DNA from: Blautia sp. An249 | GTDB lineage: Bacteria > Bacillota > Clostridia > Lachnospirales > Lachnospiraceae | Length of the DNA: 64,000 bases | Assembly: GCF_002159835.1 (NCBI RefSeq) | Contig: NZ_NFJL01000005.1 | Coordinates: 1-64,000, forward strand | Direction of reading: 5' to 3' | In this document: in pieces, positions 25,583-32,434 of the stretch | Position numbering within the stretch: the first letter of the stretch is position 1 | How the letters are laid out: each line of letters opens with the position of its first letter | Notes under the pieces: generated by a model | Database searches by the model: none | Seen by the model: only the letters and a program-made list of their open reading frames with translations | What the model was told of the DNA's origin: nothing | Position numbers and translations under genes: made by a program

Positions 25583-25708
25583 GCTAACCTCCAGTACCAA
25601 CATAATTGTAAATTTTTATTCCATATGCAATCCACCACCTTGTGCAGGTGTGTTTTGCAACATCTAAAATTTTCAAATATTTATATCTGTCCTTTTCCTT
25701 TTCATTTA

Positions 25709-25720
25709 TTACACACGTAA
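25709..25720. promoter_or_regulatory. BlaI-type operator, downstream site of the PBP operon
   Basis: TTAC-ACAC-GTAA core, 57 bp from the site inside the promoter, in the 5' leader of the PBP transcript. Confidence 0.62.
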
Positions 25721-25762
25721 GATTTCAAGGCAAAAAAATTATTTGGTCATGCATTTATACAA

Positions 25763-25791
25763 ATATTACACCAGTAAGATTTAAAAGTCAA
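25763..25791 (-). promoter_or_regulatory. PBP operon promoter with BlaI-type operator in its spacer
   Basis: On the minus strand TTGACT (25791-25786), 17-nt spacer, TAATAT (25768-25763). The palindrome TTAC-N4-GTAA (25766-25777) lies between -35 and -10 and overlaps the -10, an ideal repressor position. Confidence 0.8.
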
Positions 25792-25814
25792 TCTTCAATA
25801 TCCCGCATGAAAGT

Positions 25815-25839
25815 ATCCCAGAGGATCACTCCCCTGGGA
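25815..25839 (-). terminator. Terminator hairpin at the end of wHTH copy 4
   Basis: ATCCCAGAGGA / TCCCCTGGGA stem around the stop codon. The stem differs in sequence from copies 1-3 but both arms differ together, so pairing is kept. Confidence 0.65.
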
Positions 25840-26164
25840 CATCTATAAACTTATATCCAATCCCCCGCACTGTCTGAATATAGCCCTTATCCGTATATTC
25901 CTTCAGCTTTTTCCTCAGACTGGCGATCACACACCGCACCGCATTATCAACATTCCCGATTTCTTTTTCCCAGACATGCGCATAGATCTGTTCTTTAGAG
26001 AACACTCTCCCCGAATGTCTCGCCAGGAGACAAAGGACATCAAACTCATATTTCGTAAGTCCCAGGTGCTGCTCTCCTATCCATGCGTTTCTACTCTCCA
26101 GGCAGATATGCAACTCTCCGCGGCGAATCTCCGGATATGTATCTTTCGTCTGCCCCTCCAGCAT
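25826..26164 (-). CDS. Receiver-less OmpR-type winged-helix protein, copy 4
   Basis: 112 aa from ATG 26164 (MLEGQTKDTYPEI); the coding frame and the similarity to copies 2 and 3 continue upstream to about 26260 without an ordinary start. Winged helix GLTKYEFDVLCLLARHSG, KEQIYAHVWEKE, TVRGIGYKFIDVPGE. The last residues (DVPGE rather than IPEA) follow the changed terminator stem. AAAGGA and ATG 26262 followed by GGGAAAG repeat the leader arrangement of copies 1 and 2. It stands between the BlaI-controlled PBP promoter and the radical SAM genes. Confidence 0.75.
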   Translation of the reverse strand: MLEGQTKDTYPEIRRGELHICLESRNAWIGEQHLGLTKYEFDVLCLLARHSGRVFSKEQIYAHVWEKEIGNVDNAVRCVIASLRKKLKEYTDKGYIQTVRGIGYKFIDVPGE

Positions 26165-26253
26165 AAAAATCTTCAGCTCTTTCCATTGTTCAGCTGTAAG
26201 TATATTCTGGAGGATCTCGCCAATCTGTATCCCAGACGGATATTTCTCTATGC

Positions 26254-26262
26254 CTTTCCCAT
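26254..26262 (-). other. Possible -1 frameshift start of wHTH copy 4
   Basis: AAAGGA-8 nt-ATG GGA AAG GCA TAG; heptamer G GGA AAG at 26260-26254. The -1 frame continues G-K-G-I-E-K-Y-P-S-G into the wHTH protein. Confidence 0.4.
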
Positions 26263-26278
26263 TTTACCAATCCTTTCT

Positions 26279-27163
26279 TTATCCCAAAGATTTTAAACTT
26301 TTTCTATACTCCAACATTTCTTCTTCACTGACTGTATCAAGGATATTTTGTAATTCGCTGAGAATAAAATCTCTATCTTTTGGAAGATAGGCAGTGGTCG
26401 GGTAAAAGTTCGAGACACTGTTTGCAAATAGATGGACTTTAAGCTGTAGATGTTTAATGAATATCTGTAATTCTTCTATACGCTCTCTTTCTGCAGCAGG
26501 AATAAATTGTCCTTGTTTCGCCAGAGTATACAATTCCGTACCTTCAAACAACGTCAAAGAATCCATGGAAATAAAACGTGGCTTGACCTTGCTGAAAACT
26601 TTGGCACTATTAACCGCATTTTGATACCCGTTTCCTTTCCCTGCAAGCCCAGTCATATACACAAAATAATATTCTATTCCCGCTGCATCAAGTTTTCGGC
26701 ACTGGTCTATAATATCTTTTGCCGTATAGCCTTTATTTGCCAGTCGCAGCGTGTAATCATCTCCTGTTTCCGTGCCGATAGTTAGCCCGTTAATTCCCAA
26801 TCCCCGCAATCGCCTTAACTGCCAGACTTTTTTCCGCTTTATATCTCTGATATTTGCAAACATAGCCATAGTCTGGCACTCTGGTAGATAATCATAGACT
26901 GCTAAAGCACGCTCCTTTAACTTCTCATAGCTCATAGCAAATGGATTTGCACCCGTCCAGAAAATCCGCCTTGCATAGGGCTGATAAGAAGCAAGCTCTG
27001 CTAAATCCTCTCGCCATTCTTCCATAGATGTCATTCTAAAACATTCATTTTTATACAAATTGCAAAAAGAACATTTATTGTGTGTACACCCCGATGTTGC
27101 CTGAATTATAAACGAACTGGCTTCATAAGGTGGTCGCCATGTTCGACCAGTAAAATGCAATCT
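26279..27163 (-). CDS. Radical SAM protein (first of pair)
   Basis: 294 aa if started at TTG 27163 (LHFTGRTWRPPYEAS), which matches the MHYTGTIWRPPYEAY start of the paralogue and has AGGGGG upstream; GTG 27169 is too close to the RBS. The Fe-S motif is GCTHNKCSFC near residue 28, followed by ANPFAMSYEKLKE, a GTETGDD SAM-binding segment and YYFVYMTGLAGKG. COG1032-like radical SAM enzymes without an obvious substrate domain. About 40 percent similar in appearance to the gene at 28026-28910; the two flank a NudC gene. Reaction unknown. Confidence 0.85.
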   Translation of the reverse strand, partial: RLHFTGRTWRPPYEASSFIIQATSGCTHNKCSFCNLYKNECFRMTSMEEWREDLAELASYQPYARRIFWTGANPFAMSYEKLKERALAVYDYLPECQTMAMFANIRDIKRKKVWQLRRLRGLGINGLTIGTETGDDYTLRLANKGYTAKDIIDQCRKLDAAGIEYYFVYMTGLAGKGNGYQNAVNSAKVFSKVKPRFISMDSLTLFEGTELYTLAKQGQFIPAAERERIEELQIFIKHLQLKVHLFANSVSNFYPTTAYLPKDRDFILSELQNILDTVSEEEMLEYRKSLKSLG

Positions 27164-27179
27164 TTTCACCCCCTTTAGC

Positions 27180-28010
27180 TTATTTACTATTACGAAATGT
27201 TTCTATCATTTCATAGGTTATGCTTATATCACTCAATTCTCTTGGAAGTTCTTTCTTATCAAACCAGCGTCCTGTAGATAACTCCTTTGGATCTAAGCAA
27301 ATATGATTTTCTCCGTCTAAATCCGCAAAAAATCCAGCAATCAAAATATGATTTACACCCCAGGGCTGGCTTCCAAAATAGCGAATATTTTTGACTTTTA
27401 ATCCCACTTCCTCTTTAACTTCTCTTCGCACAGCTTCTTCTAAAGTTTCTCCAATTTCTACATATCCAGATATCAAGCCATGTTCTTTAAAATCAGAATG
27501 AGCATACTGTGTTAGAAGTAGTTTGTCCTTATCAATCACACCAACAATAACTACTGGAGAGATAATTGGATAAATTACATTACCACAATGAGAACAATAC
27601 AAAGCTCTTTCTGAATTTTTGTAATTTGTTAAATTACCACAACACCCACAATATTTATTTGATTGATACCATGCGACTAAATGTTTTGCGGTTACACACA
27701 CAAATTGAAGCCATCTGGGGAAACGTACAAATAGAAATTCAAATCTGTCAAAAAGTAAAGCGACATTCCAGCGAACAGTGAATTTTTCTATATCTTGACA
27801 GTAAAATACACTATGAGAATTTATCTCAAACAGATAAACCAAAGTGCTTATCTCGTCAAAATCAGAGTATAGTGGAAGCGTGTAACTTCCACTTTCTGAT
27901 TTTTTCATAAGTATTTCGTTTCCTCTTAGCATATAGATAAAGTCGTTGGCAACAGGTTCTTTTTCCTTATACACATTTTTAAATTTGAACGGTTCAATAT
28001 CTTGTATCAT
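27180..28010 (-). CDS. nudC: NADH pyrophosphatase / NAD-capped RNA hydrolase, NudC-like
   Basis: 276 aa. A variable N-terminal domain, a zinc ribbon (CGCCGNLTNYKNSERALYCSHCG near residues 130-152), and a Nudix domain with the box GYVEIGETLEEAVRREVKEEVGL at about 195 and the NudC-specific SQPWGVNHILIAGFFAD segment (E. coli has SQPWPFPxSLM). NudC hydrolyses NAD(H) to NMN(H) and AMP and removes NAD caps from RNA. It lies between two radical SAM genes in the same direction with spacing of 16 bp, so it is probably co-transcribed with them. Confidence 0.88.
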   Translation of the reverse strand: MIQDIEPFKFKNVYKEKEPVANDFIYMLRGNEILMKKSESGSYTLPLYSDFDEISTLVYLFEINSHSVFYCQDIEKFTVRWNVALLFDRFEFLFVRFPRWLQFVCVTAKHLVAWYQSNKYCGCCGNLTNYKNSERALYCSHCGNVIYPIISPVVIVGVIDKDKLLLTQYAHSDFKEHGLISGYVEIGETLEEAVRREVKEEVGLKVKNIRYFGSQPWGVNHILIAGFFADLDGENHICLDPKELSTGRWFDKKELPRELSDISITYEMIETFRNSK

Positions 28011-28025
28011 GCTATTTATTCCAAT

Positions 28026-28910
28026 CTATAAATGTCTTAAATTCACACGATATTCTCGTAATACTTTTTCGTCCACTGTAGAAATCAGTTCTTCCAAGTA
28101 TTTAACCAGTTTTTCTTTATCTGTTGGCAGATTTCCACGGACTTGAATTAAGTTAGAGGCTCCGTCTGTAGCAAATCTGGTTGGAATCGTAAGATTTTCA
28201 ATTAGCGTTTTTAACTCAATCAACTTTTCTATCTCACTTTCTTCTTTCCAGTTACCAGCTTTGATTTCTTGATATAATTCTGAACTCTTATAAATAGTCA
28301 ACATAGACGCATCAATAATTTTAGGATTTAACTGGTTAAATATTTTCGCTGTTTCTCTTGCTCCAATTTCCCCACGCCCAGAACCGGAAATACCAGTTAA
28401 GTAGAAAAAGTTGTAACTGATATTTGCTTCATCTAATTTTTTACACTGTTCAATAATATCTTGTGACTGATACCCTTTATTCATAAATGCCAACGCTTCA
28501 TCATCACCTGTTTCGATACCAAATGTAATTCCGTCATAACCAAACTGGCGTAGTTCTTTCAGATCGTCCACAGTTTTGTTGCTAACATCGGTAATTCTTC
28601 CAAAGCACCCGATCGTTTCATATGTTGAATAATATTGTTTTACCATTTTAGCTAAAGTCTTCAGTTTATCGACACTCAATGCAAATGGGTTAGCGCCAGT
28701 AAAGAAAATTCTTGGCACTTTCTTATAGAACCTGCTGGCTTCTCCTAAGTCTTCCTCCACTTCTGTCAACGGTGACATTCTAAATTTAAAAGGCAAATCC
28801 TCATAAAGTGTACAAAATTTACAAGAGTGATGTGTACACCCTGCTGTAACTTGAATCAATAAAGAATACGCTTCATATGGCGGACGCCAAATCGTTCCTG
28901 TATAATGCAT
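28026..28910 (-). CDS. Radical SAM protein (second of pair)
   Basis: 294 aa from ATG 28910 with AAAGGAG upstream; the longer frame to 28940 starts before the RBS. Fe-S motif GCTHHSCKFC, then FFTGANPFALSVDKLK, FGIETGDDEALAFMNKG and NFFYLTGISGSGRGE. Clearly paralogous to the protein at 26279-27163. Leads an operon (radical SAM, NudC, radical SAM) divergent from the HxlR regulator gene, which probably controls it. Confidence 0.86.
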   Translation of the reverse strand: MHYTGTIWRPPYEAYSLLIQVTAGCTHHSCKFCTLYEDLPFKFRMSPLTEVEEDLGEASRFYKKVPRIFFTGANPFALSVDKLKTLAKMVKQYYSTYETIGCFGRITDVSNKTVDDLKELRQFGYDGITFGIETGDDEALAFMNKGYQSQDIIEQCKKLDEANISYNFFYLTGISGSGRGEIGARETAKIFNQLNPKIIDASMLTIYKSSELYQEIKAGNWKEESEIEKLIELKTLIENLTIPTRFATDGASNLIQVRGNLPTDKEKLVKYLEELISTVDEKVLREYRVNLRHL

Positions 28911-28942
28911 TTCTATTACTCCTTTCTCAATTTCTGACACTC

Positions 28943-28970
28943 ATTATACCCATGTACATCGTTTTTACAA
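28943..28970 (-). promoter_or_regulatory. Promoter of the radical SAM-NudC operon
   Basis: Minus strand TTGTAA (28970-28965), 16-nt spacer, TATAAT (28948-28943). Confidence 0.65.
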
Positions 28971-29011
28971 GTACGATACTTTTTTGCAGTACCCATTCCA
29001 AAGGCTATACC

Positions 29012-29040
29012 TTGATTTTTTACTTTCTGTTTCGTATAAT
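29012..29040 (+). promoter_or_regulatory. Promoter of the HxlR regulator gene
   Basis: TTGATT (29012-29017), 17-nt spacer, TATAAT (29035-29040). The 28971-29011 interval between the two divergent promoters holds GTAC-containing repeats that could be the operator. Confidence 0.72.
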
Positions 29041-29062
29041 GCAGAAAAGGAGTGAAGCAAGT

Positions 29063-29389
29063 ATGAAAAAAACGGAACAATCCATACAAAGATGTGTTAC
29101 GATATCAACTGTTCAAAAGATATTAGGCGGAAAATGGAAAATAGAGATCCTTTACTATATCGGAATACAGAATATTCACAGATTTGGCGAGCTTCGCCGT
29201 CATATAGGCGATATAACAGAATCGTCATTGACAAAACAGCTTCGTGAATTGGAAGCTGACGGATTTATTAACCGGTACGATTTTAAAGAAGTTCCCCCTC
29301 ATGTAGAATATACCCTCACACCGTTAGGGGAAAGTTTTATGTCTGTACTGGAAGTTATTAAGCAGTGGGGAGATCTAAACCTAAAATAA
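29063..29389 (+). CDS. HxlR-family transcriptional regulator
   Basis: 108 aa from ATG 29063 with AAGGAG upstream. CVTISTVQKILGGKWKIEIL (N-terminal Cys then the GGKW motif), FGELRRHIGDITESSLTKQLRELEADGFI recognition helix and a wing in VEYTLTPLGES are canonical HxlR. HxlR regulators usually sense electrophiles, oxidants or formaldehyde through the N-terminal Cys; here Cys12 is in that place. Divergent from the radical SAM/NudC operon, its probable target. Confidence 0.9.
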   Translation: MKKTEQSIQRCVTISTVQKILGGKWKIEILYYIGIQNIHRFGELRRHIGDITESSLTKQLRELEADGFINRYDFKEVPPHVEYTLTPLGESFMSVLEVIKQWGDLNLK

Positions 29390-29401
29390 TTTTCAACGCC
29401 T

Positions 29402-29440
29402 AAAATCCCTGCTGAAAAATTTGCTTTCAACAGGGATTTT
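29402..29440 (+). terminator. Terminator after the HxlR gene
   Basis: AAAATCCCTG-C-TGAAA / TTTCA-A-CAGGGATTTT stem followed by CTTG, 13 bp after the stop. Confidence 0.8.
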
Positions 29441-29530
29441 CTTGTATGTTATGTGCTGTCTGTTTTTATGCTGATATCAGACAGCCCGGTCAGCTCACTG
29501 TGGTTCGATCCCTTTTGATTAATCCTATTT

Positions 29531-29656
29531 CTCGGAAACCCTGCGCCTCCGAAGTCTGTATTTTGCTTCAGCTTTTTCTCAGGTCGGAGATAACACACCA
29601 CGTTGCATTAACTAGGTTCCCGCTTCCCTTTTCACAGACAAGTTCATAAAAATGAG
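29531..29656 (-). repeat. Decayed remnant of the wHTH unit
   Basis: CTCGGAAACCCTGCGCCTCCGA recalls the terminator end. After a gap of about 60 bp relative to copy 1, GCTTCAGCTTTTTCTCAGG and ACACACCACGTTGCATTAA match the 410-730 copy, ending ACAGACAAGTTCATAAA. No open frame remains. Confidence 0.65.
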
Positions 29657-29685
29657 ACTATAAAACTCTATGATGACATGTTTTG

Positions 29686-30423
29686 TTATTTATCAAACAA
29701 AATATCAATATCTCCATCTTTTGTCGTAATTTCTATTGCTTTATCCCCGCCAATATTAGAATTTATATTGCTATTACCACCTGTGGTTTTAGTAATAATA
29801 CTGTAATCTGTCATTTCGCCGCTAAATGTTCCTGTTACATCTCCATCTTTTGTTTTACAATCTAACTCTTGCATTATAGCGGTACGATTGAAAGAAACAT
29901 CCCCGTCATCTGTGTCTATTTGTAAATGTTCAAATACCGCATTTCCAACAACTATATCTCCATCATTAGTAGTTACTGTTGTATCCTGAACATCCACATT
30001 GCCGATATTTATATCTCCATCCATTGTTTCAATAAACAAATTGCCGGTGTAATTATCCGGAAGTGATAACACCAATTTAACGTTTTTGTAGGAATCATCT
30101 TCATACCTATCGCCTAAAATGAAAATTCCATTGTTAGGCTGAGATTGTTTTGCAATTGTCAACTCTCCATTTTCTTCTGTTATTTCATAATATTCACTTT
30201 CATCATCCGCGCGATAATATGTGACAGAAACAAGTTTACTATTTGAATTGATTATCTGAATAGGAGTATCCTTCTCAGCTATTGTGATAGTTTCAACTTT
30301 GTCCGAAGCAGAATATATGTTTTCTTCGTAATGAGGCACCGTCCCTCTCAAATGAATATTACCACATCCACAAAATAGGGATATTGCACTCAATACCAAC
30401 AAAAAGGCAATTGTTTTTTTCAT
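29686..30423 (-). CDS. DUF4097-type beta-strand lipoprotein
   Basis: 245 aa from ATG 30423 (MKKTIAFLLVLSAISLFCGC). Lipobox SLFCGC with Cys near 19. The C-terminal half is a ladder of repeated D-G-D motifs (TMDGDINIGNV, TNDGDIVVGNA, TDDGDVSFNR, TKDGDVTG, TKDGDIDIL), the beta-helix pattern of DUF4097 proteins. Likely an envelope protein of the antimicrobial-response module: it closes an operon with the small membrane protein and the BcrA-like transporter. DUF4097 proteins often accompany stress-response transporters; the ligand is unknown. Confidence 0.82.
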   Translation of the reverse strand: MKKTIAFLLVLSAISLFCGCGNIHLRGTVPHYEENIYSASDKVETITIAEKDTPIQIINSNSKLVSVTYYRADDESEYYEITEENGELTIAKQSQPNNGIFILGDRYEDDSYKNVKLVLSLPDNYTGNLFIETMDGDINIGNVDVQDTTVTTNDGDIVVGNAVFEHLQIDTDDGDVSFNRTAIMQELDCKTKDGDVTGTFSGEMTDYSIITKTTGGNSNINSNIGGDKAIEITTKDGDIDILFDK

Positions 30424-30448
30424 CCTTTCTTCTCCCAATTCCCAAGTT

Positions 30449-30634
30449 TTAAGAATCATTTCTCATTTTTAGCAAGTAAACAGTACCTGCTCCTACTAAT
30501 AATGGAAAAATGACTCTCCCGTAATTAACACCATCAATCCCCCTCTTACTAATTCCTTCTGCCAAAGAATTAATGCCGGTCAACACCCCGATGATTGCTA
30601 AAATCAAAATCATTATGCACACTTTCTTTTTCAT
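30449..30634 (-). CDS. Small two-TM membrane protein
   Basis: 61 aa with GAAGGAG upstream of ATG 30634. Hydrophobic segments at about 5-25 and 42-56 separated by SLAEGISKRGIDGVNYGRV. Not recognised. Co-directional between the ABC permease and the DUF4097 lipoprotein, whose start region overlaps its end by a few bases in the longer frame. Confidence 0.62.
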   Translation of the reverse strand: MKKKVCIMILILAIIGVLTGINSLAEGISKRGIDGVNYGRVIFPLLVGAGTVYLLKMRNDS

Positions 30635-30730
30635 AAGAAACTCCTTCTTTCTCTTGTTTCCTATTCTTTGACGTAAATTATCTCCAACTACAAAAATGAA
30701 ATTAACGTTATAGCTTCTGGCTCCATTACT

Positions 30731-31519
30731 CTACCTAATATCTCGTTTGTTAAATCCCCTCACAATTACTGTCAATATTCCGGTGAGCAGCAGTCCTGTA
30801 AAGCCCAGCGTTCCTATTATTCCTGTTGCCGGAATTGTTTCGTTCAATGCAAGATGGTTACTCCAATAATTCGGGAGTAATTTTGCCGCAAATGTTTCTG
30901 TTCCCGCCAGATAGTTAATCATATACATGGCTACGATAGTCATGATGAATGTGATAAATGTTCCTGCATATATACCAATTAAAAAGGTAATACCGATCAG
31001 GATCATATATATAAGTAACTGTAAGCCAACAGTTCCTACAATTTCTAAAGTAGACAATCCTGCTATCGAAGCATGGAAACTTCCTGTTCCAAACTCTGAA
31101 CGCGCCACAAAAATGTAATAAGACAATACACTAGCTGCAAGTGTTCCTATAATAGAAATCACACATACAATAGCAGAAGAAACATATTTACCAATGACCA
31201 CATCCTTTCTCTTACTGATCCTGAGTAGCATGAGCTTAATCTGACCATGTTCAATCTCACCTGAAAACTGGAAAGCTGCAAATAGAACAAATAATAATCC
31301 TATGATCCCTAAACCGGATAATACATTCCAGATGATAAAGACAAAGTCCATACAAGAATAGGCCTCCACGTCTCCAGTTGTCAGATTGAGCTTTATGGCT
31401 CCTTTCGAGAAACCAAACGCAATAATAATAGTAAGCAGTATAGGGATAAAAAGCATCAGGCTGCTTTTTCGATGAAAATTTTTGTACAATTCTGTTTTTA
31501 CTATGCGTATAAAATCCAT
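30731..31519 (-). CDS. ABC-2 type permease (BcrB-like)
   Basis: 262 aa; AGGAGG precedes ATG 31519. MDFIRIVKTELYKNFHRKSS is the basic N-terminal helix of ABC-2 permeases, followed by six TM segments (about 20-40, 58-82, 105-130, 155-178, 180-205, 232-252). Partner of the ATPase encoded 11 bp upstream. Such pairs export or detach peptide antibiotics such as bacitracin or lantibiotics. Confidence 0.84.
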   Translation of the reverse strand: MDFIRIVKTELYKNFHRKSSLMLFIPILLTIIIAFGFSKGAIKLNLTTGDVEAYSCMDFVFIIWNVLSGLGIIGLLFVLFAAFQFSGEIEHGQIKLMLLRISKRKDVVIGKYVSSAIVCVISIIGTLAASVLSYYIFVARSEFGTGSFHASIAGLSTLEIVGTVGLQLLIYMILIGITFLIGIYAGTFITFIMTIVAMYMINYLAGTETFAAKLLPNYWSNHLALNETIPATGIIGTLGFTGLLLTGILTVIVRGFNKRDIR

Positions 31520-31530
31520 TTGTTTACCTC

Positions 31531-32244
31531 CTACCGCATAAGATCCACAAGGGAAGTCTGTTGCTCTTTTGTATGGGAATACGTATCAAAATAGCAGATT
31601 TCCCCACCCTTTAAAACCATAATGTCATCTGCAAGGTCACAAACTTCTGTAAGCTGATGACTGGAAAAAATAATCGTTGTTTGACTTTTTCTGCACAAAC
31701 GGCGCAGCAATGTTTTAACATCCTCTATACCAATCGGATCTAAGCCCACAAAGGGTTCATCCAGAATCAACAATGCTGGTTCTGTTAAAATCGCCTGTGC
31801 CAGTGCAAGCCGCTGTTTCATCCCAAAAGAAAAGGAGCGGACATTTTTTTGCGAAAAATTTTCTAATCCCACAAATTGTAACAGTTCCTTGATACGCTTT
31901 TTTCGCCGTGCCGCAGGAACAGTCTCTGTCAGCCGCAGAACAATTTCCAGATTTTCATATGCTGTCATATCATCATAGAAAATAACATCCACCAGAGAAC
32001 CAACTTCTGATTTCATGACCTCATCACCGGGCGACAGTTGTTTTCCCCGAAAATAAATTGTCCCCTGACAACCAGTATTTAATCCTAGCAAGGATTTCAT
32101 CAGTGTTGTCTTTCCTGCGCCATTTTTCCCGATAAGTCCAAGGATACGTCCCTGTTCCAGTTGAAAAGAAACGTCCTTTAACACTGGAAACTTTTTATAG
32201 CTTTTTTTTAAATGGCGAACATCCAACAGAATATTTCCCTTCAA
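31531..32244 (-). CDS. ABC transporter ATP-binding protein (BcrA-like)
   Basis: 237 aa from TTG 32244 with GGGAGG 9 nt upstream. Walker A GLIGKNGAGKTTLMKSLLG, signature FSFGMKQRLALAQAIL, Walker B LLILDEPFVGLDPIG. The FSFGMKQRLALAQAIL signature is of the bacitracin/lantibiotic-resistance class. It follows a 26-codon membrane peptide gene and a probable LytTR operator, so it appears to be the target of the LytTR two-component system encoded just upstream. Confidence 0.9.
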   Translation of the reverse strand: MKGNILLDVRHLKKSYKKFPVLKDVSFQLEQGRILGLIGKNGAGKTTLMKSLLGLNTGCQGTIYFRGKQLSPGDEVMKSEVGSLVDVIFYDDMTAYENLEIVLRLTETVPAARRKKRIKELLQFVGLENFSQKNVRSFSFGMKQRLALAQAILTEPALLILDEPFVGLDPIGIEDVKTLLRRLCRKSQTTIIFSSHQLTEVCDLADDIMVLKGGEICYFDTYSHTKEQQTSLVDLMR

Positions 32245-32260
32245 ACCAATATACCTCCCT

Positions 32261-32341
32261 CTATTTTTCGCTGAAATAAATTACAAGAGCTAAAATTGCC
32301 AGTAAAAGCAACACAAGAACAGCAATTACCATTTTCCACAT
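32261..32341 (-). CDS. 26-aa single-helix membrane peptide
   Basis: ATG 32341 with AGGAGG 6 nt upstream, ending TAG at 32263-32261. The product begins MWKMVIAVLVLLLLAILALV and ends IYFSEK: one hydrophobic helix with a short polar C-terminus. It is the first gene after the LytTR-type operator and 16 bp before the ABC ATPase. It could be a small transporter subunit or regulator; it lacks the processing motifs of a secreted pheromone precursor. Real translation is supported by the strong RBS and compact spacing. Confidence 0.6.
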   Translation of the reverse strand: MWKMVIAVLVLLLLAILALVIYFSEK

Positions 32342-32364
32342 CTGTTTTCCTCCTGTCTTGCTGT

Positions 32365-32421
32365 ATCTTAGCATAAAAAAGGACAGTCACCGTAACTGTC
32401 CTCAAAATAGTAGGTAACTGT
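32365..32421 (-). promoter_or_regulatory. LytTR-type direct-repeat operator and promoter of the ABC operon
   Basis: Minus strand: ACAGTTACC (32421-32413) and ACAGTTACG (32399-32391), spaced 22 bp start to start, as for AgrA/ComE-type LytTR sites. A TAAGAT -10 (32370-32365) follows 20 nt after the second box with no consensus -35, typical of LytTR-activated promoters. The second box also pairs with ACTGTCC to form a hairpin followed by TTTTTT, which may serve as terminator for the kinase gene. Confidence 0.7.
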
Positions 32422-32434
32422 CCTTAAAATCACG

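Noticed and set aside
32374..32402. Simple rho-independent terminator only
   Set aside because: A hairpin with T-run exists on the minus strand, but one arm is also a LytTR half-site with a partner at exactly 22 bp, so the regulatory reading was preferred and the terminator noted as secondary.
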